From Lysinibacillus sphaericus OT4b.31 (GTDB taxonomy: Bacteria; Bacillota; Bacilli; Bacillales_A; Planococcaceae): DNA of 64,000 bases. A program made the translations under genes and the position numbers. The stretch covers positions 3,519,705-3,583,704 of the forward strand of contig NZ_KB933398.1 in the NCBI RefSeq assembly GCF_000392615.1. The letters run 5' to 3'. Of this stretch, positions 9,604 through 19,840 are shown one piece after another. Within the stretch, counting starts at the first letter, position 1, and each line of letters starts with the position of its first letter. The notes beneath the pieces are model-generated. The model worked only from the letters and a program-made list of their open reading frames with translations, was not told the origin of the DNA and did no database searches.

Positions 9604-9677
9604 GCTTCTTGCTCCTCTCCCATGACAGACACTTTCAGAACTCTGAAATGTATGTTACATTTTTAGATATTAGCATT

Positions 9678-9706
9678 ATTATAATCAATGTTGTTCAGAA
9701 TGTCAC
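9678..9706 (-). promoter_or_regulatory. Sigma-A promoter of aroA
   Basis: On the minus strand GTGACA (9706-9701), 17 bp, TATAAT (9683-9678), pointing to aroA with a leader of about 70 bases. Confidence 0.75.
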
Positions 9707-9774
9707 GCATTTTTAATTTAGCGCTTCAACTCGCTAAATTATTTTGAGATATATCAAGGAAGGAAGCGATTACA

Positions 9775-11931
9775 TTGAGTTCAAAATTATTTGCGCTTGA
9801 TATCGGTACACGTTCTGTTGTCGGCATTATTTTAGTAGAAAATAACGACCATTATCACGTACAGGATATTTTAGTAAAAGAGCATAAAGAGCGGGCCATG
9901 GTGGATGGTCAAATACATAATGTCATGTATGTGGCAGACTTAATCAATGAAATTAAACATGAGCTGGAAGAACAGCATGGTCCTTTAACAAAGGTGAGTG
10001 TAGCTGCTGCCGGTCGTTCATTAAAAACTGAACAAGCGAGTGTGACAATTAGTATACGCAATCGGCCTATTTTTACAGAAGAAGATATTAGCCGTTTAGA
10101 ATTACAAGCCGTTCAACAGGCACAACAGCAACTTTTACAGCAGAAAGAGGATGCAAAAACGAGCCACTATTACTGTGTAGGCTATTCTGTCCTTTATTAT
10201 CGACTTGATGGTGAGGAAATTGGTAGTCTTCTCGATCAGCAAGGCGACGAGGCACAAATCGAAGTGATTGCAACCTTCCTACCACGCGTAGTGGTGGAAT
10301 CTCTCATTGCAGCTCTAAAACGCGCCAACTTAGAAATGGAAGCACTCACACTAGAGCCGATTGCTGCCATCAATGTGCTAATCCCGCCAACGATGCGTCG
10401 CCTTAATGTTGCGCTCGTCGATATTGGCGCTGGGACATCTGATATTGCGATTACTGATAAAAGTACAGTTGTGGCCTATGGAATGGTGCCAACAGCAGGT
10501 GATGAAATTACGGAAGCCCTTAGTGACCATTATTTACTAGACTTCCCAGTAGCAGAAACGGCTAAGCGTCAACTACAGACTGAAGACGAAATATTAATTC
10601 AAGATATATTAGGCTTTGATCAATATTTTGCAAAAGCCGAGGTGTTAAAAGCCATTGAACCTGCTGTTAAACAACTTGCAAAAGCCATTGGGGAAGAAAT
10701 CTTACGTCTCAACAATCGAACTGCCCCAAAAGCAGTCATGCTTGTAGGCGGAGGGAGTTTAACTCCGGATCTTACAACAGAACTTGGTCTTGTGCTCGAT
10801 TTGCCTACAAATCGTATTGCGGTACGTGGTGTTGACGCAATACAAAACTTAACAAAAGAAGAACATATAAAGCCTTCACCTGAATTAGTCACACCTATTG
10901 GTATTGCAATTGCCGCAAAGAAAATGCCCATCCAATATATGAGTTTAACTGTTAATGAGCAAGTTGTACGCCTATTTGAGTTAAAGGAAATGACAGTTGG
11001 AGACGCATTTTTAGCTGCCAACATTCGTGCCAAACAATTGTATGGCAAGCCCGGTCATGGTTTATCGGTAAGTGTCAATGGACAGGATATTTTCATCCCA
11101 GGTGGCCACGGACAACCAGCACAAATTTTAGTTAATGGTCAACAGGCCTCAACTAAAACCACTATTAAAACGAGCGATGCAATCCAATTGATAGAAGGTC
11201 AGGACGGTCAAACTGCACAAGCGACAGTTCGAGATATTGTTGATGATGCAGCGATCAAAACAGTTACCATTCATGATACAAAGTATGTTATTGAACCAAA
11301 AATTACTGTCAATGGTGCACCAGCATCACTCGATAGCGTATTAAATGATCGTGACGTTATTGCCTTTGAAATTGCTGAGACAGTCGAAAACGTATTTAAA
11401 TTTACAAATAATTGGGATTTACTAAAACGATTTGAATCTTATTATATTCATGTTGACGGTAAGCCACTGTATTTACCAGAGTTTTCGCCCTCTTTATTGA
11501 TAAATGATAAACCATGCAAATTGTCATATGCAGTCCATAATGGCGATGTTATTAAATTCCAGCAACAAGCATTACCGACTGTTCAACGAATCGCTGATCA
11601 GATGAATATTTTACTCGAGGATAAAATCATTATTCATTTTCAAAAAGAAATTTTAGAGCTACATAAGACGGCCCATGAAGTGTTTGTCAATCAAGTTATC
11701 ATACCAGCACTTTCTACAGTGCCAAATGGAGCAACAATTTCGTTTAAAGAGAAAGATCAAAGTCGTTGGATTTATCAAGATGTGTTTCGTTTCTCAAGCT
11801 GGCAACTCCCAACTACATTTAAGGGCAACTTTACGATCCTCCGAAATGGTCAGCCCGCAAGTTTTGACACGGAAATCTTCGGTGGTGATAAATTAGAAAT
11901 ATTACTTGAAGAAGCTCACCTATCATTGTAA
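9775..11931 (+). CDS. FtsA/PilM-like actin-fold protein with a C-terminal repeat region
   Basis: Residues 1-380 show an FtsA-type ATPase fold: phosphate-1 FALDIGTRSVVG (6-17), phosphate-2 LVDIGAGTSDIAI (214-226), adenosine motif MLVGGGSLTPDL (322-333). Canonical FtsA is about 420 residues; here about 330 more follow. In that tail a motif of the type VNGxPASLxxxIxxGDxI recurs near 451, 510, 574, 636 and 688, spaced 52-64 residues, suggesting about five small beta-rich domains. No membrane helix or amphipathic FtsA tail is evident. The start is TTG 9775 behind AAGGAAGG. It is monocistronic, between aroA and the ytxHG genes. Homologues are annotated as cell division protein FtsA in Bacillaceae; the function is not established. 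Confidence 0.85.
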   Translation: MSSKLFALDIGTRSVVGIILVENNDHYHVQDILVKEHKERAMVDGQIHNVMYVADLINEIKHELEEQHGPLTKVSVAAAGRSLKTEQASVTISIRNRPIFTEEDISRLELQAVQQAQQQLLQQKEDAKTSHYYCVGYSVLYYRLDGEEIGSLLDQQGDEAQIEVIATFLPRVVVESLIAALKRANLEMEALTLEPIAAINVLIPPTMRRLNVALVDIGAGTSDIAITDKSTVVAYGMVPTAGDEITEALSDHYLLDFPVAETAKRQLQTEDEILIQDILGFDQYFAKAEVLKAIEPAVKQLAKAIGEEILRLNNRTAPKAVMLVGGGSLTPDLTTELGLVLDLPTNRIAVRGVDAIQNLTKEEHIKPSPELVTPIGIAIAAKKMPIQYMSLTVNEQVVRLFELKEMTVGDAFLAANIRAKQLYGKPGHGLSVSVNGQDIFIPGGHGQPAQILVNGQQASTKTTIKTSDAIQLIEGQDGQTAQATVRDIVDDAAIKTVTIHDTKYVIEPKITVNGAPASLDSVLNDRDVIAFEIAETVENVFKFTNNWDLLKRFESYYIHVDGKPLYLPEFSPSLLINDKPCKLSYAVHNGDVIKFQQQALPTVQRIADQMNILLEDKIIIHFQKEILELHKTAHEVFVNQVIIPALSTVPNGATISFKEKDQSRWIYQDVFRFSSWQLPTTFKGNFTILRNGQPASFDTEIFGGDKLEILLEEAHLSL

Positions 11932-11933
11932 TG

Positions 11934-11982
11934 AAAAAAGGGATACCATACGTCTTTGTTATGACGTACGGTACCCCTTTTT
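11934..11982. terminator. Bidirectional terminator between the FtsA-like gene and the ytxH-like gene
   Basis: AAAAAGGGATACC-ATACGTC pairs with GACGTAC-GGTACCCCTTTTT, with A and T tracts on both sides, between two convergent genes. Confidence 0.9.
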
Positions 11983-11990
11983 AGTTAAAT

Positions 11991-12485
11991 TTATGCACGA
12001 ACTTCCTCAGCTTTATCTTCAACAGCCTGTTCTACAGCGTCTTCTGCTTTGGCATCTGACTTATCGGTGAAGTCTTCAAGTGGCTCTTCACCCTCAAACG
12101 AAACAGTACCATCGTCAAAAACAGTTGGCACCTTTGCAGATTTCAATGTTTTTACTTTTTCTACCAATTGTGTAGATTGCTCTTGAATTTGTTTTGATAA
12201 CTGAACAGTTTTATCTTTAGCTGTTAATGATAAATCCGCACTCTTATCTTTTAAGTTAACAGCTTGTACAGCCACATCACTACGTAAATCTTTGCCTGGT
12301 TTCGGAGCTAGTAATAAGCCTGCAGCAGCCCCTACAATACCTCCAACTAATGCGCCAATGACAAAATCTTTCATGTTCACACGCTCCTCTTCATAGATTG
12401 ATTCTTGTGAATGATAAAGCTGTGGCAATGAACTTTCTAATTGTTGTTCTTTCACTTCATTAAAATTCGGTTTTTGAGTTGTCAT
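11991..12485 (-). CDS. ytxH: YtxH-family general stress / membrane-anchored protein
   Basis: A single glycine-rich membrane helix (FVIGALVGGIVGAAAGLLLAP) followed by PKPGKDLR is the YtxH signature; a charged coiled tail (about 65-164) with repeated K/Q/E follows. I chose ATG 12485 (MTTQKPNFN, 164 residues), with GGGGAGGA about 8 bases ahead. An internal ATG at 12374 (MKDFVIGALVG) also has a good site (GAGGAG) and would give the usual short YtxH form. A still longer frame starts inside the Shine-Dalgarno region and is unlikely. It lies downstream of the ytxG-like gene, as in B. subtilis. Confidence 0.8.
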   Translation of the reverse strand: MTTQKPNFNEVKEQQLESSLPQLYHSQESIYEEERVNMKDFVIGALVGGIVGAAAGLLLAPKPGKDLRSDVAVQAVNLKDKSADLSLTAKDKTVQLSKQIQEQSTQLVEKVKTLKSAKVPTVFDDGTVSFEGEEPLEDFTDKSDAKAEDAVEQAVEDKAEEVRA

Positions 12486-12617
12486 GCTACAATTCCTCCC
12501 CATTTATCTATTGCGCCTTGGCGTATTTATGCCAGCATTTCTTGTGTCCGACAAATAAACATACGCATGAGGCTTTATTTTTATTCAGATAGCAGGTAAA
12601 TGCCATCCAAATAATAA

Positions 12618-13124
12618 TTATTTTTTACGACCCCATTTTCTTTTCGGCTTGTCCTCATATATTGTTTCGTAAGAATATGGGTCTTCTTGCACAACTTCTT
12701 GAGCTTGATCGATTATTTTACGCTTCTTCCACTTATCTGCAATGCCCATTGCAACATTACTCCATTGAACAACCTGTGCAATTTTTTCTTCATTTTGCTC
12801 AATATTTTTTGAGATAGATGATGTAATTTGCTGTACCGAAGTATTTAAACCGTTCACAGAGTCCCCAATTCCTTTGACTGCATGAACAACAGAATTTAAC
12901 TGTTTAGATTTATCTTGAATATCCTCAGCTAAGCTATTTGTTTTGGATAATAAAGAAGTCGTTTCGCGTGTAATACCTTCCATTTGTCCCTCGATGCCAC
13001 TTAAAGTACCCGCTAAACTATTAAGAATCGATTTGAGTGAAAATAACGTCATACCGATGCTCACACATAAAACTAAAAAACCGATCGCCGCAATAATTGC
13101 AGCAATATACAAAATAACTTCCAT
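12618..13124 (-). CDS. ytxG: YtxG-like DUF948 membrane protein
   Basis: An N-terminal membrane helix (ILYIAAIIAAIGFLVLCVSI, about 4-25) is followed by a long heptad-like coiled coil (about 30-115) rich in S, N, Q and I, then a basic tail ending KRKWGRKK. This is the DUF948 pattern, with stress-linked members in Bacillus. GGGAGG precedes ATG 13124. The 132-bp gap before the ytxH-like gene holds no strong terminator, so the two may be co-transcribed. Confidence 0.8.
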   Translation of the reverse strand: MEVILYIAAIIAAIGFLVLCVSIGMTLFSLKSILNSLAGTLSGIEGQMEGITRETTSLLSKTNSLAEDIQDKSKQLNSVVHAVKGIGDSVNGLNTSVQQITSSISKNIEQNEEKIAQVVQWSNVAMGIADKWKKRKIIDQAQEVVQEDPYSYETIYEDKPKRKWGRKK

Positions 13125-13209
13125 ACAAAGACCTCCCGCTAGTAAGAATTACATTACTATTACTTTCCCTATCTTCGACAAAAAAAACTGAATTCCTTCT
13201 CATTTTTGA

Positions 13210-13246
13210 GAAAAAACAGCTTATCCCTTGCGGATTAAGCTGTTTC
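13210..13246 (-). terminator. Terminator of murC
   Basis: Minus-strand AACAGCTTAATCC pairs with GGGATAAGCTGTT over a short loop and is followed by TTTTCTC. It lies about 110 bp past the murC stop. Confidence 0.85.
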
Positions 13247-13354
13247 GTTGTTCTATCATTACGGCTAGAAGTAATTTTGTCACTTTTAGAAGCATGGACT
13301 GTTACTTGTGCCGATACGTTACACTATCCTATTGCCATATAAAACTGTTGTGAA

Positions 13355-14653
13355 TCATTTTAGCAATTTTTCAAAAGCATCTTGGAATTTATGGACATCC
13401 CCAGCACCCATAAATAAAAATACAGCGCCTTCATGCTTCATTAACACATCAATGCCTTCCGTAGTAATCACAGCACTTCCCTCAATCAGTGAAGCTAAAT
13501 CTTGAATTGAAAGGGCACCTTGTGTCTCTCTTGCCGAACCGAATATATCACATAAATAGGCTGTGTCTGCAAGGCTCAAACTATCAGCAAAGTCTTGTAA
13601 AAATGCTTGTGTACGTGTAAATGTGTGCGGTTGGAAAATAGCTACAAGTTCACGTTCAGGAAACTTTTGACGAGCTGATTGGATCGTCGCACGAATTTCT
13701 GTTGGATGGTGTGCGTAATCATCTATTAATACATTATTGCCAATATTCGTTTCTGTGAAACGTCTTTTTACACCTTTATATGTGTTCAGACGCTCTTGAA
13801 TAATCTCTGGTGAGATACCTTCATATTGACAAAGTGTAATGACAGCTAAAGTATTTAATACCGCGTGATCACCAAATAACGGAATAAAGAAAGTGCTATA
13901 AAACTCATTACGAACAAAAACATCAAATGTTGTACCCTCTGTTGTTTTTTCGACATTACGTGCTTCAAAATCATTTTCAGCACCAAATCCATAATAAACA
14001 ACAGGTACTTTCGCTTGAATACGTTGAAGATGTTCATCATCACCACATGCAATGATGGCATTTTTCACTTGTAATGCAAGTGATTGGAAAGCTGAATATA
14101 CATCTTCTATGTTTGCAAAATAATCTGGATGATCAAAATCAATATTAGTCATTACTGCGTAATCCGGATTATACGCTAAAAAGTGTCGACGGTATTCACA
14201 TGCTTCCATCACAAAGAAGGCTGCATCCTCATGTCCAGCACCTGTACCATCACCGATTAAATAGGATGTTGGTTTATAGCCACCTACAACATGGGCCATT
14301 AAACCCGTAGTAGATGTTTTACCATGTGCACCCGTAATTGCAATTGATGTGTAATTTCCAATATAATCGCCTAAAAACTTGTGATAACGAATAATTTCAA
14401 CACCGATTTCACGCGCACGCACTAATTCAGGATGTTCGTCAGGAAAGGCATTTCCCGCAATTACCGTCATACCTTGTTTAATATTATCTGCATCAAATGT
14501 AAAAATTGGAATATTACGATCACGTAACGGTTGCTCCGTGAAAAAATACTTATCAATGTCTGAGCCCTGTACTTGTTCACCAGCATCGAATAAGATTTGT
14601 GCAAGTGAACTCATGCCAGAACCTTTAATGCCTGTGAAATGAAAAACTGTCAT
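13355..14653 (-). CDS. murC: UDP-N-acetylmuramate-L-alanine ligase
   Basis: Adds L-Ala to UDP-MurNAc, the first peptide-stem step of peptidoglycan synthesis in the cytoplasm. Residues 1-95 hold the Rossmann UDP-binding domain ([14 protein letters not shown]). The Mur ligase P-loop [12 protein letters not shown] and [15 protein letters not shown] are clear, and the 432-residue length equals the Bacillus enzyme. An unusually G-rich ribosome site (CCGGGGGGTTT) precedes ATG 14653. It lies downstream of sftA, as in B. subtilis, but a 232-bp gap with small palindromes (TAGGTATTAATACCTT) separates them. Confidence 0.96.
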   Translation of the reverse strand: MTVFHFTGIKGSGMSSLAQILFDAGEQVQGSDIDKYFFTEQPLRDRNIPIFTFDADNIKQGMTVIAGNAFPDEHPELVRAREIGVEIIRYHKFLGDYIGNYTSIAITGAHGKTSTTGLMAHVVGGYKPTSYLIGDGTGAGHEDAAFFVMEACEYRRHFLAYNPDYAVMTNIDFDHPDYFANIEDVYSAFQSLALQVKNAIIACGDDEHLQRIQAKVPVVYYGFGAENDFEARNVEKTTEGTTFDVFVRNEFYSTFFIPLFGDHAVLNTLAVITLCQYEGISPEIIQERLNTYKGVKRRFTETNIGNNVLIDDYAHHPTEIRATIQSARQKFPERELVAIFQPHTFTRTQAFLQDFADSLSLADTAYLCDIFGSARETQGALSIQDLASLIEGSAVITTEGIDVLMKHEGAVFLFMGAGDVHKFQDAFEKLLK

Positions 14654-14885
14654 TAATTAAACCCCCCGGGAAATACTAAATCCCATCTATCATCTATTAG
14701 GTGTAGCATATTTTTTATGCTCCAAATATTAGGTATTAATACCTTTTCAAGCACGAAAAAATACGTACTAATCAAAACATCTTGTCTATTATAGCACTAT
14801 TTATGCACAAGGATAAATGTGCAACTTTTCTAAAAAAACTAAATTTGACGAAAGTCAGATAATCTAGACGAAAACACTGCGATTA

Positions 14886-17800
14886 TTATTCAAACATAGC
14901 AATTAAATCTTGCTCGGTAATATAACTTTCACGCGGTTTACTACCTCTTGCCTCTGACACAAAACCATGAGATTCTAACATATCAATTAACCGTGCAGCA
15001 CGGTTATAACCGATATGATACTTACGTTGAATTAGGGACGTAGAGGCTCCACCTTGTTCATAAACAAATCGACATACATCTTCAAATAGATCATCTTGCT
15101 CTGCGGAAACTTCAATTTTCTTTAAAAGCTCCTCTTGATCGAAAATATAATCCGGTTCACCTTGCTCACGAACATGGTCTATGATTGCTTCTATTTCATC
15201 ATCTGTCACAAATGTCCCTTGTAAACGTACTGGTGCAGACATTCCATTACCTAAATATAGCATATCGCCTCGTCCAAGTAATCTTTCCGCTCCTTGCCCA
15301 TCTAATATTGTTCGCGAATCAATTTGTGAAGACACCGCGAAGGCAATACGTGTGGGGATATTTGATTTGATGAGCCCTGTAATAACGTCCACAGACGGTC
15401 TTTGTGTTGCAACAATTAAATGAATACCACAAGCACGTGCCTTTTGGGCAATACGACAAATGGCCTCCTCCACATCTGCAGGAGACATCATCATTAAATC
15501 GGCTAGCTCATCAATGACAATTAAAATATAAGGTAATTTTAAACTATGCTCATTATTTTTATCGGCTAATGCATTATAGCGTGTGATGTCACGCGCACCT
15601 GCATGCGCAAATAACTGATAACGACGCTCCATCTCCTCAACTGCCCATTTTAATGCCGCTGTTGCAGCCTTAACATCTGTAATAACCGGGCTGACCAAGT
15701 GAGGAATATGATTAAACGGAGCAAGCTCTACCATTTTGGGATCAATCAGCATAAGTTTTAACTCATGTGGTGCAGCCTTATATAATAAGCTAACTAAAAT
15801 AGAATTAATACAAACTGACTTCCCTGAGCCTGTAGCTCCGGCAATTAAGCCGTGTGGCATTTTTCGTAAATCAATCGTTACTGGCTTTCCTGTTAAATCC
15901 AGCCCTAGTGCTGCTTCAAGCGGTGAATCCGAGTCGAGGAAGGAAGCACTATTTGTCACTTCTGATAATCGAACAGCTCGAGATACGCGGTTTGGAATTT
16001 CTATGCCAATTGAACTTTTACCAGGAATCGGTGCTTGAATACGGATGTCTTTTGCTGCTAATGCTAGCTTCAAATCATCAGCTAGGTTACGTATTTTACT
16101 TACCTTTGTTCCATGACTTACTGTTATTTCAAATTGCGTAACAGCTGGCCCTTGCATAATAGATTCAATTTGAGCTGATACCTGGAAATAAGAAAGAGCT
16201 TCGACTAATGTATCTCCCTGTTGTTCCATCCACTCAGTGTCTTGTGTTTTTTCCTCAGGCGGTTCTAAAAACTCTTCACCTGGTTTATGATACACTCGAA
16301 CAGGTTTCAAAGGTTTAACGGCTGGCTCTTCCTTTTCAGGTAACACTTCAATCATTTGAGACTGCTCTTGTGGCATATCCTCAACTATTTCAGCATTCCC
16401 CAGAACACTTGGGATATCAATCTTTTCTTCTACAAATGCTTGAGCAGTAATTACCTTTGCATCCATTAGTGAAGTCGCTGCAATTTCATCGGCTCCTTCT
16501 ACTACCTCCATCGCTGTATTTTCTACAGTTGATGGGCGGTCCATTGTTGCTACAGGCGACATTGTAATCTCTGCTACACTTTCTAGTGCTGTATTTACAG
16601 ATTCCATCTTTGGAAGAGTGAGCTCTGTTTCCTTCATCACAGACGACGAAGCAGACTCTGATACTTCTTCAGTTGACTTAACGTTTTCAGTAATATGAAT
16701 AGATTCAGTTGTCTTAACGTTTTCATTATTTGGAATAGCAACAGCCGATTTAATGTTTTCATTATTTGGCATCACTACAGCTGTTTCAACGTTTTCATTA
16801 TTTGGCATTGCCACAGCTGTTTCAACGTTTTCATTATTTGGCATCGCTACAGCCGATTCAACGTTTTCATTATTTGGCATCGCCACAGCTGACTCAACGT
16901 TTTCATTATTTGGCATTGCTACCGTCCTATGAATATCATCAGAAATAAATTGTGGTGTATCCTTAAGCTGTTGGCGGTTTTGCCACTTCTCTTTATCCGT
17001 TTTTAACATTAAAACATTAAAAGGAATGCGGCTTTTTTCTTGTTTAATTGTTGCTTTATTAGCTTGCTCATCCAAAACCGCTTGCTCTGCTTCCTCATCT
17101 GCGGTCGGCTGTACAACTGTCACTTCACCAATGTGGATTGTTGAGTTTTCTATTTGTACTTGTTCCACAATAACTTCTTTCACATGAATATCAGATTCAT
17201 TTGCAGAGAGTTGATCGAGAGCGAGTTCTTGCTGTACAGCTTCCTTCACTTGCTCTTCAAAACCGACTGCGAACGATGTCGTTGGCGGTACTGCCATATT
17301 AGAAAGGTCTTTTGTTTGAAGGTTTTCTTCAGCTTGAACTTCATCAAAAGTAATTGGTTGCTTCTGTGCGTCATAATCTGCATCAAATGTAATCGTTTGT
17401 TTTTTTTCAGCCTGATCTTCATTAATTGTTTTCGTTTGTTGTGGTGTAGCTTCCATATCGTTAGGCTCATTAACCCGATCAATTACATCATTTCGTGTCA
17501 GGCTAGGCACTTTTTCTACTAGTATATTTTCAATCGCCTCATTTGTTGTCGTTTCTTTTACAGTCGCAGGTGTTGAAGGTCTTTCAGCATCATTTTCTTC
17601 CATACGTTTGTTTAATAATTGCTCAATTGGGCTTGGCTTAGCGAAGCCATACACTGGAGAAGGTACATCCGTTGGTACAAAACGTTTACGATTCGGTGGT
17701 AAACTACTTTCAACAGTCGGTTCTTTCTTAGGAGGAGCAGCCTCCTTTTGAATAACCGGTTCATATTGTGCATCACGAAAAATCATCCGTGCCTTTGAAC

Positions 17801-18194
17801 GATTCTCTTGCTCTGGCTGACTTCGTGTAATTGTCGTTCGACCTGTACGTTTTGTACGGTTTTCTAAAAGCTCACGAATCCCCGAAACCTCCACATCGTA
17901 AACTCGTGAATCTACGATATGATTATGTAAATGCTTCGGTAACGATAAATCTTCAATTTGTCCATAATAAGCATCGTCCATTTGATTGAATGCCTCTTTT
18001 GGTTCATTTGATGACTCCGCTTCTTTGTCTTCAATTAATGGAAAACGAAAGGTCTTTTGCTTATTTACAGGGTTTTCTTTCAACGATTGTTGTTGCTCAT
18101 GTTGTTCCTGATAGTTTTCATATTCATAGTTATCTTCATATTCATAGTCATCTCTATTTAAAATTTTATCTATTTGTTTTTTAAACCAATTCAC
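14886..18194 (-). CDS. sftA: SftA-like FtsK/SpoIIIE DNA translocase, with expanded N-terminus
   Basis: ATP-driven double-stranded DNA pump that clears chromosome DNA from the closing septum. The C-terminal part, about residues 620-1102, carries Walker A GATGSGKSVCIN, Walker B ILIVIDELADLMM, the FtsK stretch ATQRPSVDVITG and a winged-helix gamma domain (about 1035-1098) for oriented sequence reading. No membrane segments occur, so it is the soluble SftA type rather than SpoIIIE. The N-terminal 600 residues are acidic, low-complexity linker including a 12-residue tandem repeat. At 1102 residues it is longer than B. subtilis SftA (952). The start is GTG 18194 with a modest site. Confidence 0.93.
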   Translation of the reverse strand: MNWFKKQIDKILNRDDYEYEDNYEYENYQEQHEQQQSLKENPVNKQKTFRFPLIEDKEAESSNEPKEAFNQMDDAYYGQIEDLSLPKHLHNHIVDSRVYDVEVSGIRELLENRTKRTGRTTITRSQPEQENRSKARMIFRDAQYEPVIQKEAAPPKKEPTVESSLPPNRKRFVPTDVPSPVYGFAKPSPIEQLLNKRMEENDAERPSTPATVKETTTNEAIENILVEKVPSLTRNDVIDRVNEPNDMEATPQQTKTINEDQAEKKQTITFDADYDAQKQPITFDEVQAEENLQTKDLSNMAVPPTTSFAVGFEEQVKEAVQQELALDQLSANESDIHVKEVIVEQVQIENSTIHIGEVTVVQPTADEEAEQAVLDEQANKATIKQEKSRIPFNVLMLKTDKEKWQNRQQLKDTPQFISDDIHRTVAMPNNENVESAVAMPNNENVESAVAMPNNENVETAVAMPNNENVETAVVMPNNENIKSAVAIPNNENVKTTESIHITENVKSTEEVSESASSSVMKETELTLPKMESVNTALESVAEITMSPVATMDRPSTVENTAMEVVEGADEIAATSLMDAKVITAQAFVEEKIDIPSVLGNAEIVEDMPQEQSQMIEVLPEKEEPAVKPLKPVRVYHKPGEEFLEPPEEKTQDTEWMEQQGDTLVEALSYFQVSAQIESIMQGPAVTQFEITVSHGTKVSKIRNLADDLKLALAAKDIRIQAPIPGKSSIGIEIPNRVSRAVRLSEVTNSASFLDSDSPLEAALGLDLTGKPVTIDLRKMPHGLIAGATGSGKSVCINSILVSLLYKAAPHELKLMLIDPKMVELAPFNHIPHLVSPVITDVKAATAALKWAVEEMERRYQLFAHAGARDITRYNALADKNNEHSLKLPYILIVIDELADLMMMSPADVEEAICRIAQKARACGIHLIVATQRPSVDVITGLIKSNIPTRIAFAVSSQIDSRTILDGQGAERLLGRGDMLYLGNGMSAPVRLQGTFVTDDEIEAIIDHVREQGEPDYIFDQEELLKKIEVSAEQDDLFEDVCRFVYEQGGASTSLIQRKYHIGYNRAARLIDMLESHGFVSEARGSKPRESYITEQDLIAMFE
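16693..16925. repeat. 36-bp coding tandem repeat inside sftA
   Basis: About six to seven copies of a 36-base unit encode AVAMPNNENVES/T. The middle four are nearly identical; those toward the C-terminal side are diverged (SIHITENVK). They lie at about residues 423-500 in the linker ahead of the motor domain. Confidence 0.92.
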
Positions 18195-18340
18195 GTTGTT
18201 TCACTCATTTCTCATACACTTCGTTTATAGCGTTGTCTATGATTTCAAAAGAGAGCCTTTTAAAAACAAAGCTACGTCTATATAAAAAAGCATACCATAA
18301 AAGTGTTATAGAAACTTGCATTTATAGGCCCAACCTTCAC

Positions 18341-18387
18341 AAAAAAATCGTTACGCTACCAACAACATTGGTAACATAACGATTTTT
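18341..18387 (-). terminator. Terminator of ytpQ-ytpR
   Basis: Minus-strand AAAAATCGTTATGTTACCAA pairs with TTGGTAGCGTAACGATTTTT, followed by a T run. It lies 18 bp after the ytpR stop. Confidence 0.9.
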
Positions 18388-18404
18388 GCATATATAATAT
18401 ACTT

Positions 18405-19019
18405 TTAACGAGTTGGCGCTTCAAAAGCACTGCCAATTTCCGCTTCTTCTGGTAATACTAAGATTCCTTTTTCAGACGGTGCATTTGGAATCGCTAATTC
18501 ACGAGCCGAGCATAACATCCCGAATGAATCGACGCCTCGTAAATTACCTTCTTTAATGAGCATACCTGAAGGCATAACTGCTCCAACTTTGGCTACTACT
18601 ACTTTCTGACCAGCTTCAACATTCGGTGCTCCACAAACAATTTGTAAGTTCTTGTCACCTACATTTACAGTACAAATACTTAACTTATCAGCATTTGGAT
18701 GTTTTTCCTTTGTTTCCACATAGCCCACCACGAATTTTGGTGAAAAATCAACATCAAGACTGATTGTAGCGCCATTTTTTGTAATAGCAGCCTCTAGTTG
18801 TGCTACAAATTCTGGTGTAACTTCGACATTACCTTGAGCTTCTGTTTGTACATAATTGCTTGCATTAAATAGGTTAAAAGCTTTAATCTCTCCTGTTTGA
18901 GCTTCTTTTAAAATGGCAATATCGCCAGCACGTTCAACCACTGTTTTCACAATTGCCTCTGTCGCTAATTGCACTAATAATACGTCTCCTACATACGCTT
19001 TGTTGTAAAATACATTCAT
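18405..19019 (-). CDS. ytpR: YtpR, tRNA-binding-domain protein
   Basis: The N-terminal 85 residues match the DUF4479-type lead. From about 90 to 200 there is an EMAP/PheT-like OB-fold tRNA-binding domain (VVGYVETKEKHPNADKLSIC, QIVCGAPNVEAGQKVVVA, MLCSARELAI). It is a free-standing tRNA-binding protein; the cellular role is not established. The start overlaps the stop of the upstream ytpQ by 4 bases (ATGA), so the two are translated together. Confidence 0.93.
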   Translation of the reverse strand: MNVFYNKAYVGDVLLVQLATEAIVKTVVERAGDIAILKEAQTGEIKAFNLFNASNYVQTEAQGNVEVTPEFVAQLEAAITKNGATISLDVDFSPKFVVGYVETKEKHPNADKLSICTVNVGDKNLQIVCGAPNVEAGQKVVVAKVGAVMPSGMLIKEGNLRGVDSFGMLCSARELAIPNAPSEKGILVLPEEAEIGSAFEAPTR

Positions 19020-19840
19020 TGTTCTTCTTGCTCCTTTTTCACTCTGTTTTTCGCTAGAATAAAGATCGGTTCTAAGTCACCGTCTTCATATATAAATGAT
19101 AACGACGTAATCGGTACTGTTCCGACAGTAAAGAAATGCATCGTCATCTGTGCTAATACATCATAACCTGTTTCATTACGAATATCACCTAGTATTAATA
19201 CATCTTGATGAGGGACAGATATCGTCATATCCCCCTCTATTTGTCCACGCATGTCTTTTAAAAAGTTTTCATTTAAAATACGACTTGCATCATAGCCATC
19301 GTTGACATTAACAAAATAAAAGAAATTTCCAGCCACTTCATCTTTCTTATAGACTGTCGGTAACTGCTTGACCGAAAAACGTGCCATTTCACGAATCTGC
19401 TCTATTGTCAATTGCAATGCCTCTAACATTGACTCATCAATAAAGCGATATGTTTTTCCTAAATCAAGTGCATAAAAAATCTGCGTTTCTGCCGTATGTT
19501 CCGTAGTAATAAATGCATGCCCCTCTTTTGATGCTTGTGGATAGGATGTTGCACGTATCACTGGGTAAATTTGTGTAGATGTTTGGAACCCTTGTTCCAT
19601 TTCCTGCTCCATTGCCGTGAAGGTTTGCTCAATTGTATAAACCACTTCATTGATTGCCACCTCTTGCTTTTCACTGTATTTCGCTATAATACCTGGTAAA
19701 GAAAGCTCCATCCCTTTGCCTATTTTTTTATGATTTAAGCGCAATTTATCATGCTTTTTATCGAATTCAAAATCAAATATTTGCTCATTTAATTGTTTTT
19801 TCAATAGAGATATTAGTTGTTCTGATTTTATTTGTTTCAT
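19016..19840 (-). CDS. ytpQ: YtpQ, DUF1444 protein
   Basis: A 274-residue soluble protein matching the DUF1444 family found next to ytpR across Bacilli. The C-terminal half (TVGTVPITSLSFIYEDGDLEPIFILAKNR) is typical. No catalytic motif is recognised. AAAGGACG precedes ATG 19840. In B. subtilis a thioredoxin-like ytpP lies upstream; here it is replaced by a 352-bp stretch without a clear gene. Confidence 0.9.
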   Translation of the reverse strand: MKQIKSEQLISLLKKQLNEQIFDFEFDKKHDKLRLNHKKIGKGMELSLPGIIAKYSEKQEVAINEVVYTIEQTFTAMEQEMEQGFQTSTQIYPVIRATSYPQASKEGHAFITTEHTAETQIFYALDLGKTYRFIDESMLEALQLTIEQIREMARFSVKQLPTVYKKDEVAGNFFYFVNVNDGYDASRILNENFLKDMRGQIEGDMTISVPHQDVLILGDIRNETGYDVLAQMTMHFFTVGTVPITSLSFIYEDGDLEPIFILAKNRVKKEQEEQ

